DNA of 64,000 nucleotides from Methanosarcina flavescens (lineage in GTDB: Archaea; Halobacteriota; Methanosarcinia; Methanosarcinales; Methanosarcinaceae): positions 2,480,001-2,544,000 of the forward strand of contig NZ_CP032683.1 in assembly GCF_001304615.2 (NCBI RefSeq), given 5' to 3'. The position numbers and the translations under genes are program-made. A model generated the notes under the pieces. It searched no databases and was not told the origin of the DNA. It saw only the letters and a list, made by a program, of their open reading frames with translations. This document shows, in pieces, positions 36,269 to 45,850 of this stretch. Numbering within the stretch: the first letter of the stretch is position 1; each line of letters starts with the position of its first letter.

Positions 36269-36995
36269 AGGATCACCGTGTGATATCAAGTAAACATTAT
36301 TGGACTTAAGGCAAGTTAAATTGAGTTCATTTATAGATAAAGGTTACGGTGAGGCAGAAGCGAGTGCGTGAGAGCTTACCAAATTAATCTAAAGGTAGAT
36401 AATATTTTCGAAATTTGGAAAGTATAGAGTAGAACAAGTAAACTTGAATCATTATTCGATATAAATAAGGTAAATAATTATGCCCAATTTTTAATAATAT
36501 TTAAAAAAGGATATTACATGAGGTTAGTGGAGAGAACAAAAGTGAAAAATTAGATTTGTTAGTTCAAAAGACAGGATAGTCCTGGATATGAAAAGCTAGG
36601 TTGAGTAAAGAATAGAAAAATAATAGAAAAAGAAAAGGAAAAAAATATAAAAAATGGAGGTTATAATCAAATACAGATCCCGTTTTAAAACCCTGGAAGA
36701 CGGGCAAGAAAGAACAAATTGGAGCAATGGATATCAACTAAATTTGCTTTAGCGAATTAATATTGTACTTCGTACTACATAAATATATCTGTTTTTCCCG
36801 TTTGAGAAATAATTTTTGAAAAATTGTGAAAGATTGCTCCTAAAATAAATTCTTAAAAGTAAAAAGATGAAGCTGCATGAAAAATTCGATGGAATAAATG
36901 AAATTTAAGGAATTTACTTGAGATGGTGAATTTAAAAGAATTATTTAATTTATAAAATTAAGCAAATTACTTAAACTTATCTAGAAAACCGCAAA
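36269..36995. other. Long intergenic region upstream of cbiM
   Basis: This 727-base gap precedes the cbi operon on the minus strand. It is AT-rich with purine runs (AATAGAAAAATAATAGAAAA). A GC-richer patch with GGTTACGGTGAGGCAGAAGC lies at about 36343-36380. GGAGGT at 36656 is not followed by a start codon. I see no ORF, no recognisable riboswitch and no repeat shared with other loci. The cbi promoter must be here, but no single TATA box stands out. Confidence 0.4.
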
Positions 36996-37451
36996 TCAAT
37001 TGCTAAAGAAAGCTGTCAGATATGCAACTGTAAAATAACGCCCAAATTTACCAAGAAAAACCATGACAGAAAAGTACCGGAAAGGGAGCTGCATAAGCCC
37101 GGCAACCATGGTAATTATATCTCCTATACCCGGTACCCAGGTGAAAAGCAGGGTATAAAGACCATATTTTTTAAAAAATTTTTCAATTTTCTCAATCTTC
37201 TCAGGGGAAGGAGATAGGTATTTTTCAAGTACCGGACGCCCTTTTAATCCGAGATAGTAAGTCGTGCAGGATCCGAGAAAATTGCCTAAAGTCGCTACCA
37301 TAACGACAGCAAAAGGATTGAAGTCCTGATAAATGAGAGCTATTATGAGCGCTTCCGACCCTAAAGGCAAAATTGTGGAAGCCAGAAAGCTCAGCACAAA
37401 GAGATTCAGATAACCGTAATCGGCAAGAAAGGAAGTCAAGGCTTCAAGCAT
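36996..37451 (-). CDS. VTT-domain (YqaA/DedA-like) membrane protein
   Basis: A 151-residue polytopic membrane protein of the VTT/SNARE-associated family. Typical blocks are LFVLSFLASTILPLGSEALI, the glycine-rich GNFLGSCTTYYLGLKG, and KKYGLYTLLFTWVPGIGDII with the reentrant-loop proline. It closely fits the short YqaA type. Recent work on DedA/VTT proteins points to lipid scrambling or flipping, which may apply here. The start is taken at the ATG at 37451, as the four upstream residues are unlikely to matter. It has no operon partner. Confidence 0.88.
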   Translation of the reverse strand: MLEALTSFLADYGYLNLFVLSFLASTILPLGSEALIIALIYQDFNPFAVVMVATLGNFLGSCTTYYLGLKGRPVLEKYLSPSPEKIEKIEKFFKKYGLYTLLFTWVPGIGDIITMVAGLMQLPFRYFSVMVFLGKFGRYFTVAYLTAFFSN

Positions 37452-37909
37452 TATAATCAACAATCGTAGTTCACTATTTTAAGCTGTCGTCTCAAACATT
37501 AATTCGTGGGAACTTTGGGAATGAGATTTTCGTGGGACTCCTGGAATGAGATCTGGTAAAAGTGAAAGGAAGTCAGTCTGGATAAGGAAAGAAAAACAAT
37601 AAAAATAATATAAAATTGTAAAAGATGGTAAAAATTGTAAAAATGGTACGAAAATTATAAAAATGATAAAAAATAATAAAAGATGATAAAAGTACTAACA
37701 AAATAAGGTGACAAAAAAGTGATAGAAGAATAATAGTAAATTATAGAAAATAATAAGAATCGTAGAAAAAAGAAACAGAAAGCTGGAAATCATAAATCTG
37801 ATGTCCAGTTTCTGTTGCTTAATTTTTAATCCCGAGAAATTCATTTCCATATTTTTTCATCGGTCTGTGCAGTTTTAACACAGAGCCAGAAGTGCCCATC
37901 AGTTCTTAA
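37452..37909. other. Low-complexity intergenic region
   Basis: This 458-base gap contains a long A-rich stretch (about 37575-37760) made of imperfect repeats of ATGATAAAA, AATTGTAAAA and AATAATAAAA. It lies downstream of the S-layer gene on the minus strand. No coding frame or stable hairpin is visible. A promoter for the VTT gene must lie at its left end. Confidence 0.45.
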
Positions 37910-40513
37910 TTACTTCCTTCTTTTCCTGAGGACAACAAATGCTGTGGCAAGTATTCCAAGCGTAGCTATCCCACTCAAGAAAGGAGCCTCTTCGGTCACC
38001 TCATAACTTTCAGTCTGCCCTCCTACCTCAATGGTATATGTTCCTGGTTCATCCGCGGTGTGTGAGAATTCTACTGTTGTATTTTCATTCGGTTCCAGGG
38101 TTATGTTTTCGGAGTCAACCGGTTCGTTGTTAACCAGTAAATCCACTTGGGTTTCTCCTGCCACATTTCCGGTATTTGTGACATCCACTCTGATATTTAC
38201 CGGACTACCTGCCTCAACCGAAGCTGGCTCTACTGTGAGATTCGAGAAGGTAAACTGTGGTGCATTTTCTATTACCTCGATAACAGTCTCTCCTTCTTCA
38301 TACCCTTCTTTCGTAGCATTTATCATGTACGTGCCCGGAGCAGTAACCCAGTGAGATACGGTACCGTTTGAATTTGTCTGTTCAGCTATTCTTTGTCCGC
38401 CGAAGAAGACATCCGCTCCTGCAACAGGCTGGTTTTCTACGGAGTCCGTAACCATTATGCTAATCTGGTCTCCTTCCCGGACAGTTTCAGGTGAGACTGA
38501 AATCAGGAGTTTCAGGACTCCCTGTGCGACAACATCAATATCCTTACTTCCGGAAACATACCCTTCCCGATTTGCCGTCACAGTGAAGCTGCCTTCACTG
38601 CCCGGCGTAAAAGTCAGATTGCCATCATCGCCAGTAGTGCCTATTCTGTCGTTTCCAACAAAGACTTCAACATCTCCGACAGACACGTTTCTCGCAGTTA
38701 CCGTGATATTAGCTTGTCTCCCGACCTCAAGGACATCTGGCATTTCGATATTCAGTTGATCTCTTTCCCCGATCTCGACTTCAACAAAGGGGTAAAAGCG
38801 CAGGACTGAAGCATCGGCAACCCTGAATTTGACATTGCCCATCAGGTCAATAACCTTATCTCTTGAAAGGGAGATTGAGTCCTCGTTTCTCATTGTGATG
38901 CCAGAATCGGAAATTGAGCTTACCTCCATTTCGCCGAAAGAGTCTCCCTCGGAAATTTCTATATAATCGTCCGAGACCTGGAATATCCCTTCCACAAACA
39001 CGGCATCGGTTTCACGGGAACGGAAGACTGTGCTTACATGGACTGCAATGATAGGGACATCTTCAGCGCCTCCGATATCGGCTTCATAGATATAATCCCC
39101 GTTCGAGGAAATTATTCCCGAGTCCAGCTGTTCTCCGTCTTTATAAAGGTTAAAGAGTACTCTTTCCCCGTTAACGTCAACCTCAGCTGCTTCGAGGGAA
39201 TAACCGTTTTCAAGGACTAAAGAAGAACCAGTAAACAGGGATCTTTTGTCATCATCGTCAATAAGAACTTTTGAAAGGATATTGTCAGAAAGTACACTTA
39301 TGCTGTTCGAGTTACCAAGAGTGGCTTCAGGATATCCTGCAAAATACTTCTCTGCCATGAAGCCGATAACTTCATAGCTCCCCCAGTTTTCATGTTCGAA
39401 CTCAACACGTGCCGGTCTTGTAGAATAGACGAGATCTCCGTCATCAATTGTCCTGCCATCGAGTTCTTCAATGACAAGGCTTTCAGTTGAGACATTTTCG
39501 TCGATATTATAGTAGAAACCTTCGAAGTTAAAAGGCGTCCAGGCCATAGTGTCAAACCTATCATCGTGTACTGTTCCCCTTAACTCATAGGTTCCGGGCT
39601 CTGAGATTTCAACTATTGGGGCAAAACGAAGATCATCGGCATCAGCGACAACGAAGCTCAGTTTACCCATGATATCGATGGTATCACCCCTTCTAAGTGT
39701 GATAGAGTCACTGTTTCTCATTCTTATGCCTGAACTTGAGGTGGAACTTACCTCCATTTTTCCGAACTCATCTCCATTCCGAATTTGCACATACTGATCA
39801 GAGATCTGGAAAATCCCTTCCACGAAAACTGCATTGGTTTCTCTGCCGCTGAAAATTTGGTCGAAATGGACTGCAATTATGGGCACATCTTCTACATCCC
39901 CTAGTTCAGCAGTATACACATAATCGTCATTGGAAGACAGGAAAGCGTCATCGACTATGTTGCCGTCCTTTTCAAGTTGTACCCAGACAGTATCTCCGTT
40001 TATATCAACCTCAACTATATTCAGGGAATATCCGTCCTCAAGAATGAGAGAAGAACCTGTGTATAGCGATCTCCTGTCATCGGAATCGATCAGAATCTTT
40101 GAAAGTTGCCCGTCAGAGATAACGCTGATCTCATCATCTGCAAAGCTTGAGTTTGCATTGTACCCTGCAAAGTAGCGCTCTGCCATAAACCCTATAACTT
40201 CATAAGAACCCCAATCGGTGTATTCAAAAGCCGTTTGTATGGGCACGGTTTCATACTGCAGGTTCCTTTCTCCAATTGTCCGACTGCCCTCACTGAGCTG
40301 AACTGTCAGATTCTCGGAGCCTTCTCCAGTATCCAGGTCATAGTAAAAACCCGAATAGGTCTGAGGCGTCCAGGTGTAGGTAAGGTTCTGGTTTGCATTC
40401 TCATCCCAGATACGGTTGCCTGCCGAATCTGAAACCTGGGCAGCTGCGTTTACAGACAGCAGCCCAAGTAACAGAAACAAACATAAAATCTTCGTGTAGG
40501 TTTTAGTCCCCAA
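37910..40513 (-). CDS. S-layer family protein with two DUF1608 domains and Ig-like linker
   Basis: An 867-residue secreted, membrane-anchored protein. A signal peptide (ILCLFLLLGLLSVNAAAQ) is followed by two homologous DUF1608/S_layer domains at about 33-310 and 315-600; both share the blocks GSYEVIGFMAE-YFAGY and FTGSSL-LE-GYSL. Residues 610-770 carry PEGA- or Big-like beta repeats (VFVGNDRIGTTGDDGNLTFT and VFFGGQRIAEQTNSNGT), then a CARDB-like domain (FSNLTVEPASVEAGSPVNIR). The tail PFLSGIATLGILATAFVVLR plus KRRK is a sorting or membrane anchor. The known major S-layer protein of Methanosarcina is shorter (about 670 residues), so this is probably a paralogue with added stalk. Confidence 0.9.
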   Translation of the reverse strand: MGTKTYTKILCLFLLLGLLSVNAAAQVSDSAGNRIWDENANQNLTYTWTPQTYSGFYYDLDTGEGSENLTVQLSEGSRTIGERNLQYETVPIQTAFEYTDWGSYEVIGFMAERYFAGYNANSSFADDEISVISDGQLSKILIDSDDRRSLYTGSSLILEDGYSLNIVEVDINGDTVWVQLEKDGNIVDDAFLSSNDDYVYTAELGDVEDVPIIAVHFDQIFSGRETNAVFVEGIFQISDQYVQIRNGDEFGKMEVSSTSSSGIRMRNSDSITLRRGDTIDIMGKLSFVVADADDLRFAPIVEISEPGTYELRGTVHDDRFDTMAWTPFNFEGFYYNIDENVSTESLVIEELDGRTIDDGDLVYSTRPARVEFEHENWGSYEVIGFMAEKYFAGYPEATLGNSNSISVLSDNILSKVLIDDDDKRSLFTGSSLVLENGYSLEAAEVDVNGERVLFNLYKDGEQLDSGIISSNGDYIYEADIGGAEDVPIIAVHVSTVFRSRETDAVFVEGIFQVSDDYIEISEGDSFGEMEVSSISDSGITMRNEDSISLSRDKVIDLMGNVKFRVADASVLRFYPFVEVEIGERDQLNIEMPDVLEVGRQANITVTARNVSVGDVEVFVGNDRIGTTGDDGNLTFTPGSEGSFTVTANREGYVSGSKDIDVVAQGVLKLLISVSPETVREGDQISIMVTDSVENQPVAGADVFFGGQRIAEQTNSNGTVSHWVTAPGTYMINATKEGYEEGETVIEVIENAPQFTFSNLTVEPASVEAGSPVNIRVDVTNTGNVAGETQVDLLVNNEPVDSENITLEPNENTTVEFSHTADEPGTYTIEVGGQTESYEVTEEAPFLSGIATLGILATAFVVLRKRRK

Positions 40514-40892
40514 ATAAGGCCTCCTCTATAGTTATCAGGTGGGAGTAGAATTTTCAGGTCTCCGAAAAAACAGGGAAAAAAGTAATTTCCTCAATATCCG
40601 GATTATGTCCTTAGCAAAAATACTCCCGTCAATCTGAGTTATATCTAAAGTATTCAACTATGTACATTTTCTAATATCTCGGACATCAAATAAAAAATTT
40701 TTGGATATTAAACAATTTTTTTTTGGAAAATTAAAGAATAAAGAAAATAAAGATTAAAAAAGAGGGAATTTTACGACATGAATGCCTTAGAATTCTTTAT
40801 AGACGACTTTTTTGAAAATGTAACAAATTCAGAAACAGTAATTATCAGGATGAGAAGAAAGAAAAACCAGAGAAGATACTAGGGGCTTTTCG
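40514..40892. other. Intergenic region upstream of the S-layer gene
   Basis: A 379-base stretch upstream of the minus-strand S-layer gene. It is AT-rich, with a T-run of nine at about 40711-40719 and a long homopurine stretch. The S-layer promoter is expected near 40540-40640 on the minus strand, but no clear TATA box was resolved. The dispersed repeat block starts to its right. No ORF is supported. Confidence 0.35.
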
Positions 40893-41150
40893 ACCAATCT
40901 TTTTGAAAAAAGCTTGCACTACGCTAAAACCGTTGGTCTGCAACCCTTTTACGAAAAGGCTTGACCGAAAATGCTGTTTTTGATCAAACTTTTTCTTAAA
41001 AAGTTTGTTTTTATCACCAAGCGTTGCGCCGCTTGACCACGCCGTCATGCTAATTTTTGATCAAACTTTTTTCAAAAAAGTTTGCGATAAAACCTTTTCT
41101 CAAAATGTTTTCGCTCAAGCCTTTTTAAAAAAGGCTTGAGCTTGAGCGAA
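40893..41150. repeat. Dispersed intergenic repeat, locus C
   Basis: The longest copy of the family also found at 11811-12006 and 14433-14520. It contains the same phrase ACCAAGCGTTGCGCCGCTTG and the modules TTTGATCAAACTTTTT, CAAAAAAGTTTGCGATAAAA, TTTTCGCTCAAGCC and AAAAAAGGCTTGAGC. Each module is an inverted repeat with T- or A-runs. It lies between the S-layer gene and cca and gives no credible protein; a 67-codon frame across it (40845-41048, minus) is a by-product. Confidence 0.78.
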
Positions 41151-41331
41151 TTAAGTGAACGAAATGGATGCTTCCAAGCGGGATTCGGGCTGTCCTCCCT
41201 AAGAGAAGCTAGGAAGATCCACAAGTTATAAGTTTGAAGAGGCGATTTCTGACACTTATAAGCAGAAAATCAGAGTAACTCAGATTTATTCTACATGATA
41301 AGACCAAGTAAAATATGGAGCCGTCCCTGGC

Positions 41332-42696
41332 ATGGAAACTTATACAGACATTCCCGAAAAATTAAAGCTTGCAGTCCTTGAGAGAATAAAACCCACTGAA
41401 CCTGAGAGAGAAAAACTCCTGACTATTCAGGAAGAGCTTGCCTCAAAGGTAAAAACAGCAGCTGAAAGGCTTGGCATCTCGGATGTGCTTGTGAGAATGG
41501 TGGGCTCAGCTGCCAGAGGCACTTGGCTTTCAGGTACTCATGATATTGATGTCTTCATAAGCTTTCCTGAAGAGACACCCAGAGAAAAACTGGAAACCAT
41601 GGGCATGGCAATTGCAAGGGAAGTTGCAAAACATGCCGAACATGCCGAAGACCGCCATGCTGAGCATCCCTACCTGAATATCATATACAAAGGCTTTGAT
41701 GTGGATCTTGTCCCCTGTTTCAGGGTTGCCTCGGCCTCCCGAATCAAATCCGCAGTTGACAGGACACCTTTTCATAACGATTTTGTCAAACCCCGCGTAA
41801 AAGGGCTCGAAGACGAAGTCCTGCTCCTGAAACAATTTATGCGCGGGGGTGGTGTTTACGGTTCAGAACTGAAAACCCAGGGCTTTTCAGGCTACTTTAC
41901 CGAACTTCTGATAATTCACTACGGTTCCTTCGAGAACACAGTCCATGCAGCCTGCTCCTGGAAGCCCGGCCAGAAAATCGATATTATGCAGCACTCAGAA
42001 ATCGAACACGACGAACCTCTCGTAATGGTCGACCCAACCGACCCTAGGCGGAACGTGGCAGCAGCCCTTTCCCTTGACAAATTCTGCATGTTCATAGACC
42101 ACTGCCGGGAATTCTTAAAAAACCCGGAACTCAGATTCTTCTTCCCAGCCGCCCCCCTCCCCTTGAAGGACAGCGAGATCCGCGAGAAACTTGAAGCCCG
42201 AAAGAGCACCCAACTTGCAATCGTCTTCAAAACCCCTGACGTGGTAGAAGACGTTCTCTACCCCCAGCTCTATAAAATGGAGCAAGCCGCCGCTGCCCTA
42301 CTGAAAGAATATGATTTTACTGTTATGAAAACCGGCGTCTGGTCAGGCAAATCCGAAACCGCAGTCCTGCTTGAGCTCATCTCCGGCACCCTCCCCAATG
42401 TGAAAAAGCACATCGGTCCTCCCGTCTGGGTCAAAACCCACGCCGAGAAGTTCAAGGAAAAATACAAGGGGGCAGACGGCGTTTTCGGAGGCTATATCGA
42501 AAATGGAAAATACGTCTTTGAAATCCAGCGCAAATATCCGACTGCAAAAGGGCTTCTAGAGGAGCGGCTTATGACGTGCTCGCTTGGGAAGAGTGTGTGC
42601 AAGAGCGTGAGTGAAGGGTTTGAAATTATAGAGGATGCAGGGATTTGCAGGTTAAAGGATACTGATTTCAGAGTCTTTTTGAGGGGATGGATGTAA
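41332..42696 (+). CDS. cca: CCA-adding tRNA nucleotidyltransferase, archaeal class I
   Basis: A 454-residue enzyme that adds or repairs the CCA end of tRNAs without a template. The class I nucleotidyltransferase motif VGSAARGTWLSGTHDIDVFI carries the two catalytic aspartates, with a third in FDVDLVPCFRV. LKQFMRGGGVYGSELKTQGF and SGYFTELLII, the central domain block, follows. The length equals the archaeal norm. It starts with ATG after a TATA-like ACTTATAAGC about 70 bases upstream. It is alone on the plus strand. Confidence 0.96.
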   Translation: METYTDIPEKLKLAVLERIKPTEPEREKLLTIQEELASKVKTAAERLGISDVLVRMVGSAARGTWLSGTHDIDVFISFPEETPREKLETMGMAIAREVAKHAEHAEDRHAEHPYLNIIYKGFDVDLVPCFRVASASRIKSAVDRTPFHNDFVKPRVKGLEDEVLLLKQFMRGGGVYGSELKTQGFSGYFTELLIIHYGSFENTVHAACSWKPGQKIDIMQHSEIEHDEPLVMVDPTDPRRNVAAALSLDKFCMFIDHCREFLKNPELRFFFPAAPLPLKDSEIREKLEARKSTQLAIVFKTPDVVEDVLYPQLYKMEQAAAALLKEYDFTVMKTGVWSGKSETAVLLELISGTLPNVKKHIGPPVWVKTHAEKFKEKYKGADGVFGGYIENGKYVFEIQRKYPTAKGLLEERLMTCSLGKSVCKSVSEGFEIIEDAGICRLKDTDFRVFLRGWM

Positions 42697-42843
42697 AGAA
42701 TTTGCTGTAAGATAAAGTAGTGTCCAATTGACTATTTTACATAAGGCAGAATTCTTCCGCAATGATTCTTTTTTGCGGGTAATGCGGATGTTCGGAAAAT
42801 TCTTCTGTAACACGCTTGATTGCTCTTTTTGGTGGAGATCCAA

Positions 42844-45564
42844 CTACTCTCCATCAGATGTTGTTTTCTCGTTTTTGAATTCTTGAATTGCGTCTTCAAT
42901 CATCTTTATGATTTCATCACGTTTAGGCTTCTCAAGCCCAGATTCTTTTATCATCTCTAATATTCTCTCGAATTTATCCTCCACGTGAAATATACTGCGG
43001 TATTTTCTTTGTATACGGATTAAACAATTTATCTGTTGAGGGAGCATACTAAAATCTACAAAGTTATATTTTAGAGATTCAATTGTTAATTTATAAATAG
43101 AGTTAGAGACAATTTCTGTCACAAAATACAAATATTCCCCAACATTCTCATCTTCTCTATATTTTAAATACTTAAAGTCATCAAAAGAGTCCCCCACTTC
43201 AACAAGATACCTCATGAATACCTTATTTAAAGAAAATTTGTCTCGGAAATGAATTGATATTAACCCAAAATTTTCAAAACTTTGGATTATCATATTAAAG
43301 GGTTTTATCGTTTCATCAGAAGGTGAATTTAGTGCATACTCTAGAATAGGTTCAACAAGTTTCTTTAACAGTATGGGCACTTCATAATATGCCCCTTTAG
43401 AGTTTTTAAAAACCCCTTTTTTAAATAATTTTAGCCAAGGGTATCTACCGTCTATATCTTTAAGATAAAGACATTTTATGTCTTTTCTTTCTTCCCCGGC
43501 AATTATTAATTTCTTTTCCCCATAAACTATGTCATCCAAGTACATTGTATAACTAAAGTCTGATGAATCCTCCAAATTTACTTTCTCTTCAAAATCAGAA
43601 TAATGAATTTGTAATCCTTTAGCCAAATAATTTCTATACTCTATATCCAAAAATTTTTTCTTTTCTTTTAAATCTCTGTCCCAATCAAACATATAGCCGA
43701 ATTGCAACAAACTTATTGAATATAGAGATTTAATTATATCTTCCATTAAGGGGTAAGTTTGATCTTTCTTTACAGCTTCTAGCCCAAGACTTCTTATGTC
43801 TTCACCGATATGTCTTGATTCAGTACCATTTTTAAGAATTCTTTCGATAGTTTCTAGTGATTTAAGGCATTGCTGTGCTACATCTAAGAGGTTATTTCTA
43901 ATAGACTCTCTACCAATTGTGTACACATAGGAGGAAATATATGCTCTAATTACACATTCTACTCTATTGTTTAGTTCTTGCAATGCATCCTTTGTTCTTT
44001 TATGTTTATAATTTTCATTAATATGCATGTAATATTTAATAACCTGTTTTTGTGCTTCGCCTGTGAGTTTTTCAGAATGAGAGTTTATTCTTGATGCTAG
44101 TTCTTCTAAGCACTCCACTACTCGTTTAGTTGAAGACTCAAACTCCATTCCTTTTTTTGCGGATTCTTCACCAATAATTTTTAGACTTTTTACTATATGG
44201 AATATGCTATGTATGAGATTGTAATCAATTGACCCTTTTCCAATGTTATCGAGAGCTAAAATGACTTCGTCTACTGTGCGTTTTGAGTCGGCTTTGATTG
44301 CAACGACTCCTATATCACGTAAAAAATACGATAATTCAGTTACTGAACTTTCTAAACTTTCTAGAGCCTTATTTTTGTCTTCATCTAAACTTAATTCATA
44401 ACGATTCCTGAAAATCCCTAACCCAATTCCATTAACACACTTTACTAAACCTATTGACAAACTTTGAAATTCTTCTTCTTTCATTTCCACAATCGATTTA
44501 AAAACTTCTTTTAGATAATACTCCGATAAAAAAGCGGTATATAATAAATTATTTTGCGTGATTTTTTCTTTATAATTTGGTATATTTAGAACGTTAAATA
44601 ATGGGATCAAATTTTTTGGCATCTGTTTCAAGAGAGAACTGATACGCGATGAGTGTGACATTTCTATGGGATAAGTACATAATTTTCCGATGTAACAGTA
44701 TTGTGTCAGTGTCATGTAAATGAATTCGCTATCCTTGATTTTCAGAGCCAACTTCCAAATTTCATAAATGCGTCTAAATACATGCTCAGATATTCGTTTT
44801 TCCTCATGTGGATTTTGTTTTATAATATTGTAATGACATTTTGATACTGCCCAAAGCCCGTTTCTTGCTGTAGCGTAATCGTATCGCATAATTGAAGCTC
44901 GTATAATGTCAAAGATTGGCAGAAAAGGATCTTCTTCATCATGTAAATTTATCCTAATTCTATTAATTCTTGGTTCGTCTTTGGAAATTTTGCTTTCGAG
45001 TTCATCAACTTCCTCTGAAGAATTAGATAAACTTTTGATGTCAATTTTATCAGATAAAAGGTCAATTACCGAGCTTGATTTCATCATCTTTAATACATAT
45101 GGAATGTAGGCGATTAGTGAGATATATGCAGCAAATGAAAGCAGAAGAGCCAGAGTATAGCAGATTTCTAAACAATTAATACCTAAGTACGAGTATCCAT
45201 TACTTGAATCCTTTATCAATCTAATAACGATAAGAGAAAAAATTATTGAGAATCCATAGAAGAAGATAAGTGCCCACAATCTTATATCGTTCTTAAAGAT
45301 ATCAACAACTCTTGCTGAGTAAGTGGTTGCAGAGTACTGAACTACCAGTAAACTTAGACTTATAACTATAGCGATTATTGAAGCACTGCTTTGAGCTATG
45401 GTACTTAACAAGTATAATGCACTATTAGTGTCTGTAGTTAGAAGATAGGTGTAAAGTCCAAAATATATAATACAAAATAATAGAAAAATAAATACAAGTA
45501 GTGCTAGCCAAAGCCTTCTTGTTTGCTGGAAAAAATCAGAGATTATTCTTCTAAACTTTCTCAT
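42844..45564 (-). CDS. Large membrane protein with DUF2254-like N-terminus
   Basis: A 906-residue protein. Four helices at about 18-40, 52-75, 95-117 and 129-157 make an N-terminal membrane domain; STIAQSSASIIAIVISLSLL and VVQYSATTYSARVVDIFKND resemble the second helix and following conserved segment of DUF2254 membrane proteins. The remaining 740 residues are a charged, helical, apparently cytoplasmic domain with no recognised motif, including several long amphipathic helices (EEVDELESKISKDEPRINRI; ESSTKRVVECLEELASRI). The codon use is AT-rich compared with cca and pfkC on either side, suggesting acquisition by transfer. Function is unknown; a membrane-anchored sensor or defence effector is possible but unproven. 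Confidence 0.8.
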   Translation of the reverse strand: MRKFRRIISDFFQQTRRLWLALLVFIFLLFCIIYFGLYTYLLTTDTNSALYLLSTIAQSSASIIAIVISLSLLVVQYSATTYSARVVDIFKNDIRLWALIFFYGFSIIFSLIVIRLIKDSSNGYSYLGINCLEICYTLALLLSFAAYISLIAYIPYVLKMMKSSSVIDLLSDKIDIKSLSNSSEEVDELESKISKDEPRINRIRINLHDEEDPFLPIFDIIRASIMRYDYATARNGLWAVSKCHYNIIKQNPHEEKRISEHVFRRIYEIWKLALKIKDSEFIYMTLTQYCYIGKLCTYPIEMSHSSRISSLLKQMPKNLIPLFNVLNIPNYKEKITQNNLLYTAFLSEYYLKEVFKSIVEMKEEEFQSLSIGLVKCVNGIGLGIFRNRYELSLDEDKNKALESLESSVTELSYFLRDIGVVAIKADSKRTVDEVILALDNIGKGSIDYNLIHSIFHIVKSLKIIGEESAKKGMEFESSTKRVVECLEELASRINSHSEKLTGEAQKQVIKYYMHINENYKHKRTKDALQELNNRVECVIRAYISSYVYTIGRESIRNNLLDVAQQCLKSLETIERILKNGTESRHIGEDIRSLGLEAVKKDQTYPLMEDIIKSLYSISLLQFGYMFDWDRDLKEKKKFLDIEYRNYLAKGLQIHYSDFEEKVNLEDSSDFSYTMYLDDIVYGEKKLIIAGEERKDIKCLYLKDIDGRYPWLKLFKKGVFKNSKGAYYEVPILLKKLVEPILEYALNSPSDETIKPFNMIIQSFENFGLISIHFRDKFSLNKVFMRYLVEVGDSFDDFKYLKYREDENVGEYLYFVTEIVSNSIYKLTIESLKYNFVDFSMLPQQINCLIRIQRKYRSIFHVEDKFERILEMIKESGLEKPKRDEIIKMIEDAIQEFKNEKTTSDGE

Positions 45565-45850
45565 TGTATTTTACTACTTACATATATCACATATGAACGT
45601 TGTTTTTTTGAATTAGTTCTCTGAGTTTATTTTCCTCACCAGACCTTTAGATTTCATCAATCTCAAGCCAACTGATGCTCATAGTAAAGAAAACTATCCT
45701 CAAGATTAATTTAAAAGGAGTATACCGTTCAAGGAAATTTTTCTATTATGATATTGTCATCTGTGTAAAATAATATCCAATCTAGTAAAAAGAAGTTTTC
45801 TTAATCTACCTGTAGTATGGAAAATTACAATGTAAAAAATCATGCACTAA

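Noticed and set aside
36269-36995. Cobalamin riboswitch or NikR site before cbiM
   Set aside because: No B12-box-like sequence or clear metal-regulator palindrome was found on inspection, so no regulatory element is claimed.
40845-41048. Minus-strand ORF of 67 codons
   Set aside because: It runs through the dispersed repeat and consists of repeat-derived residues.
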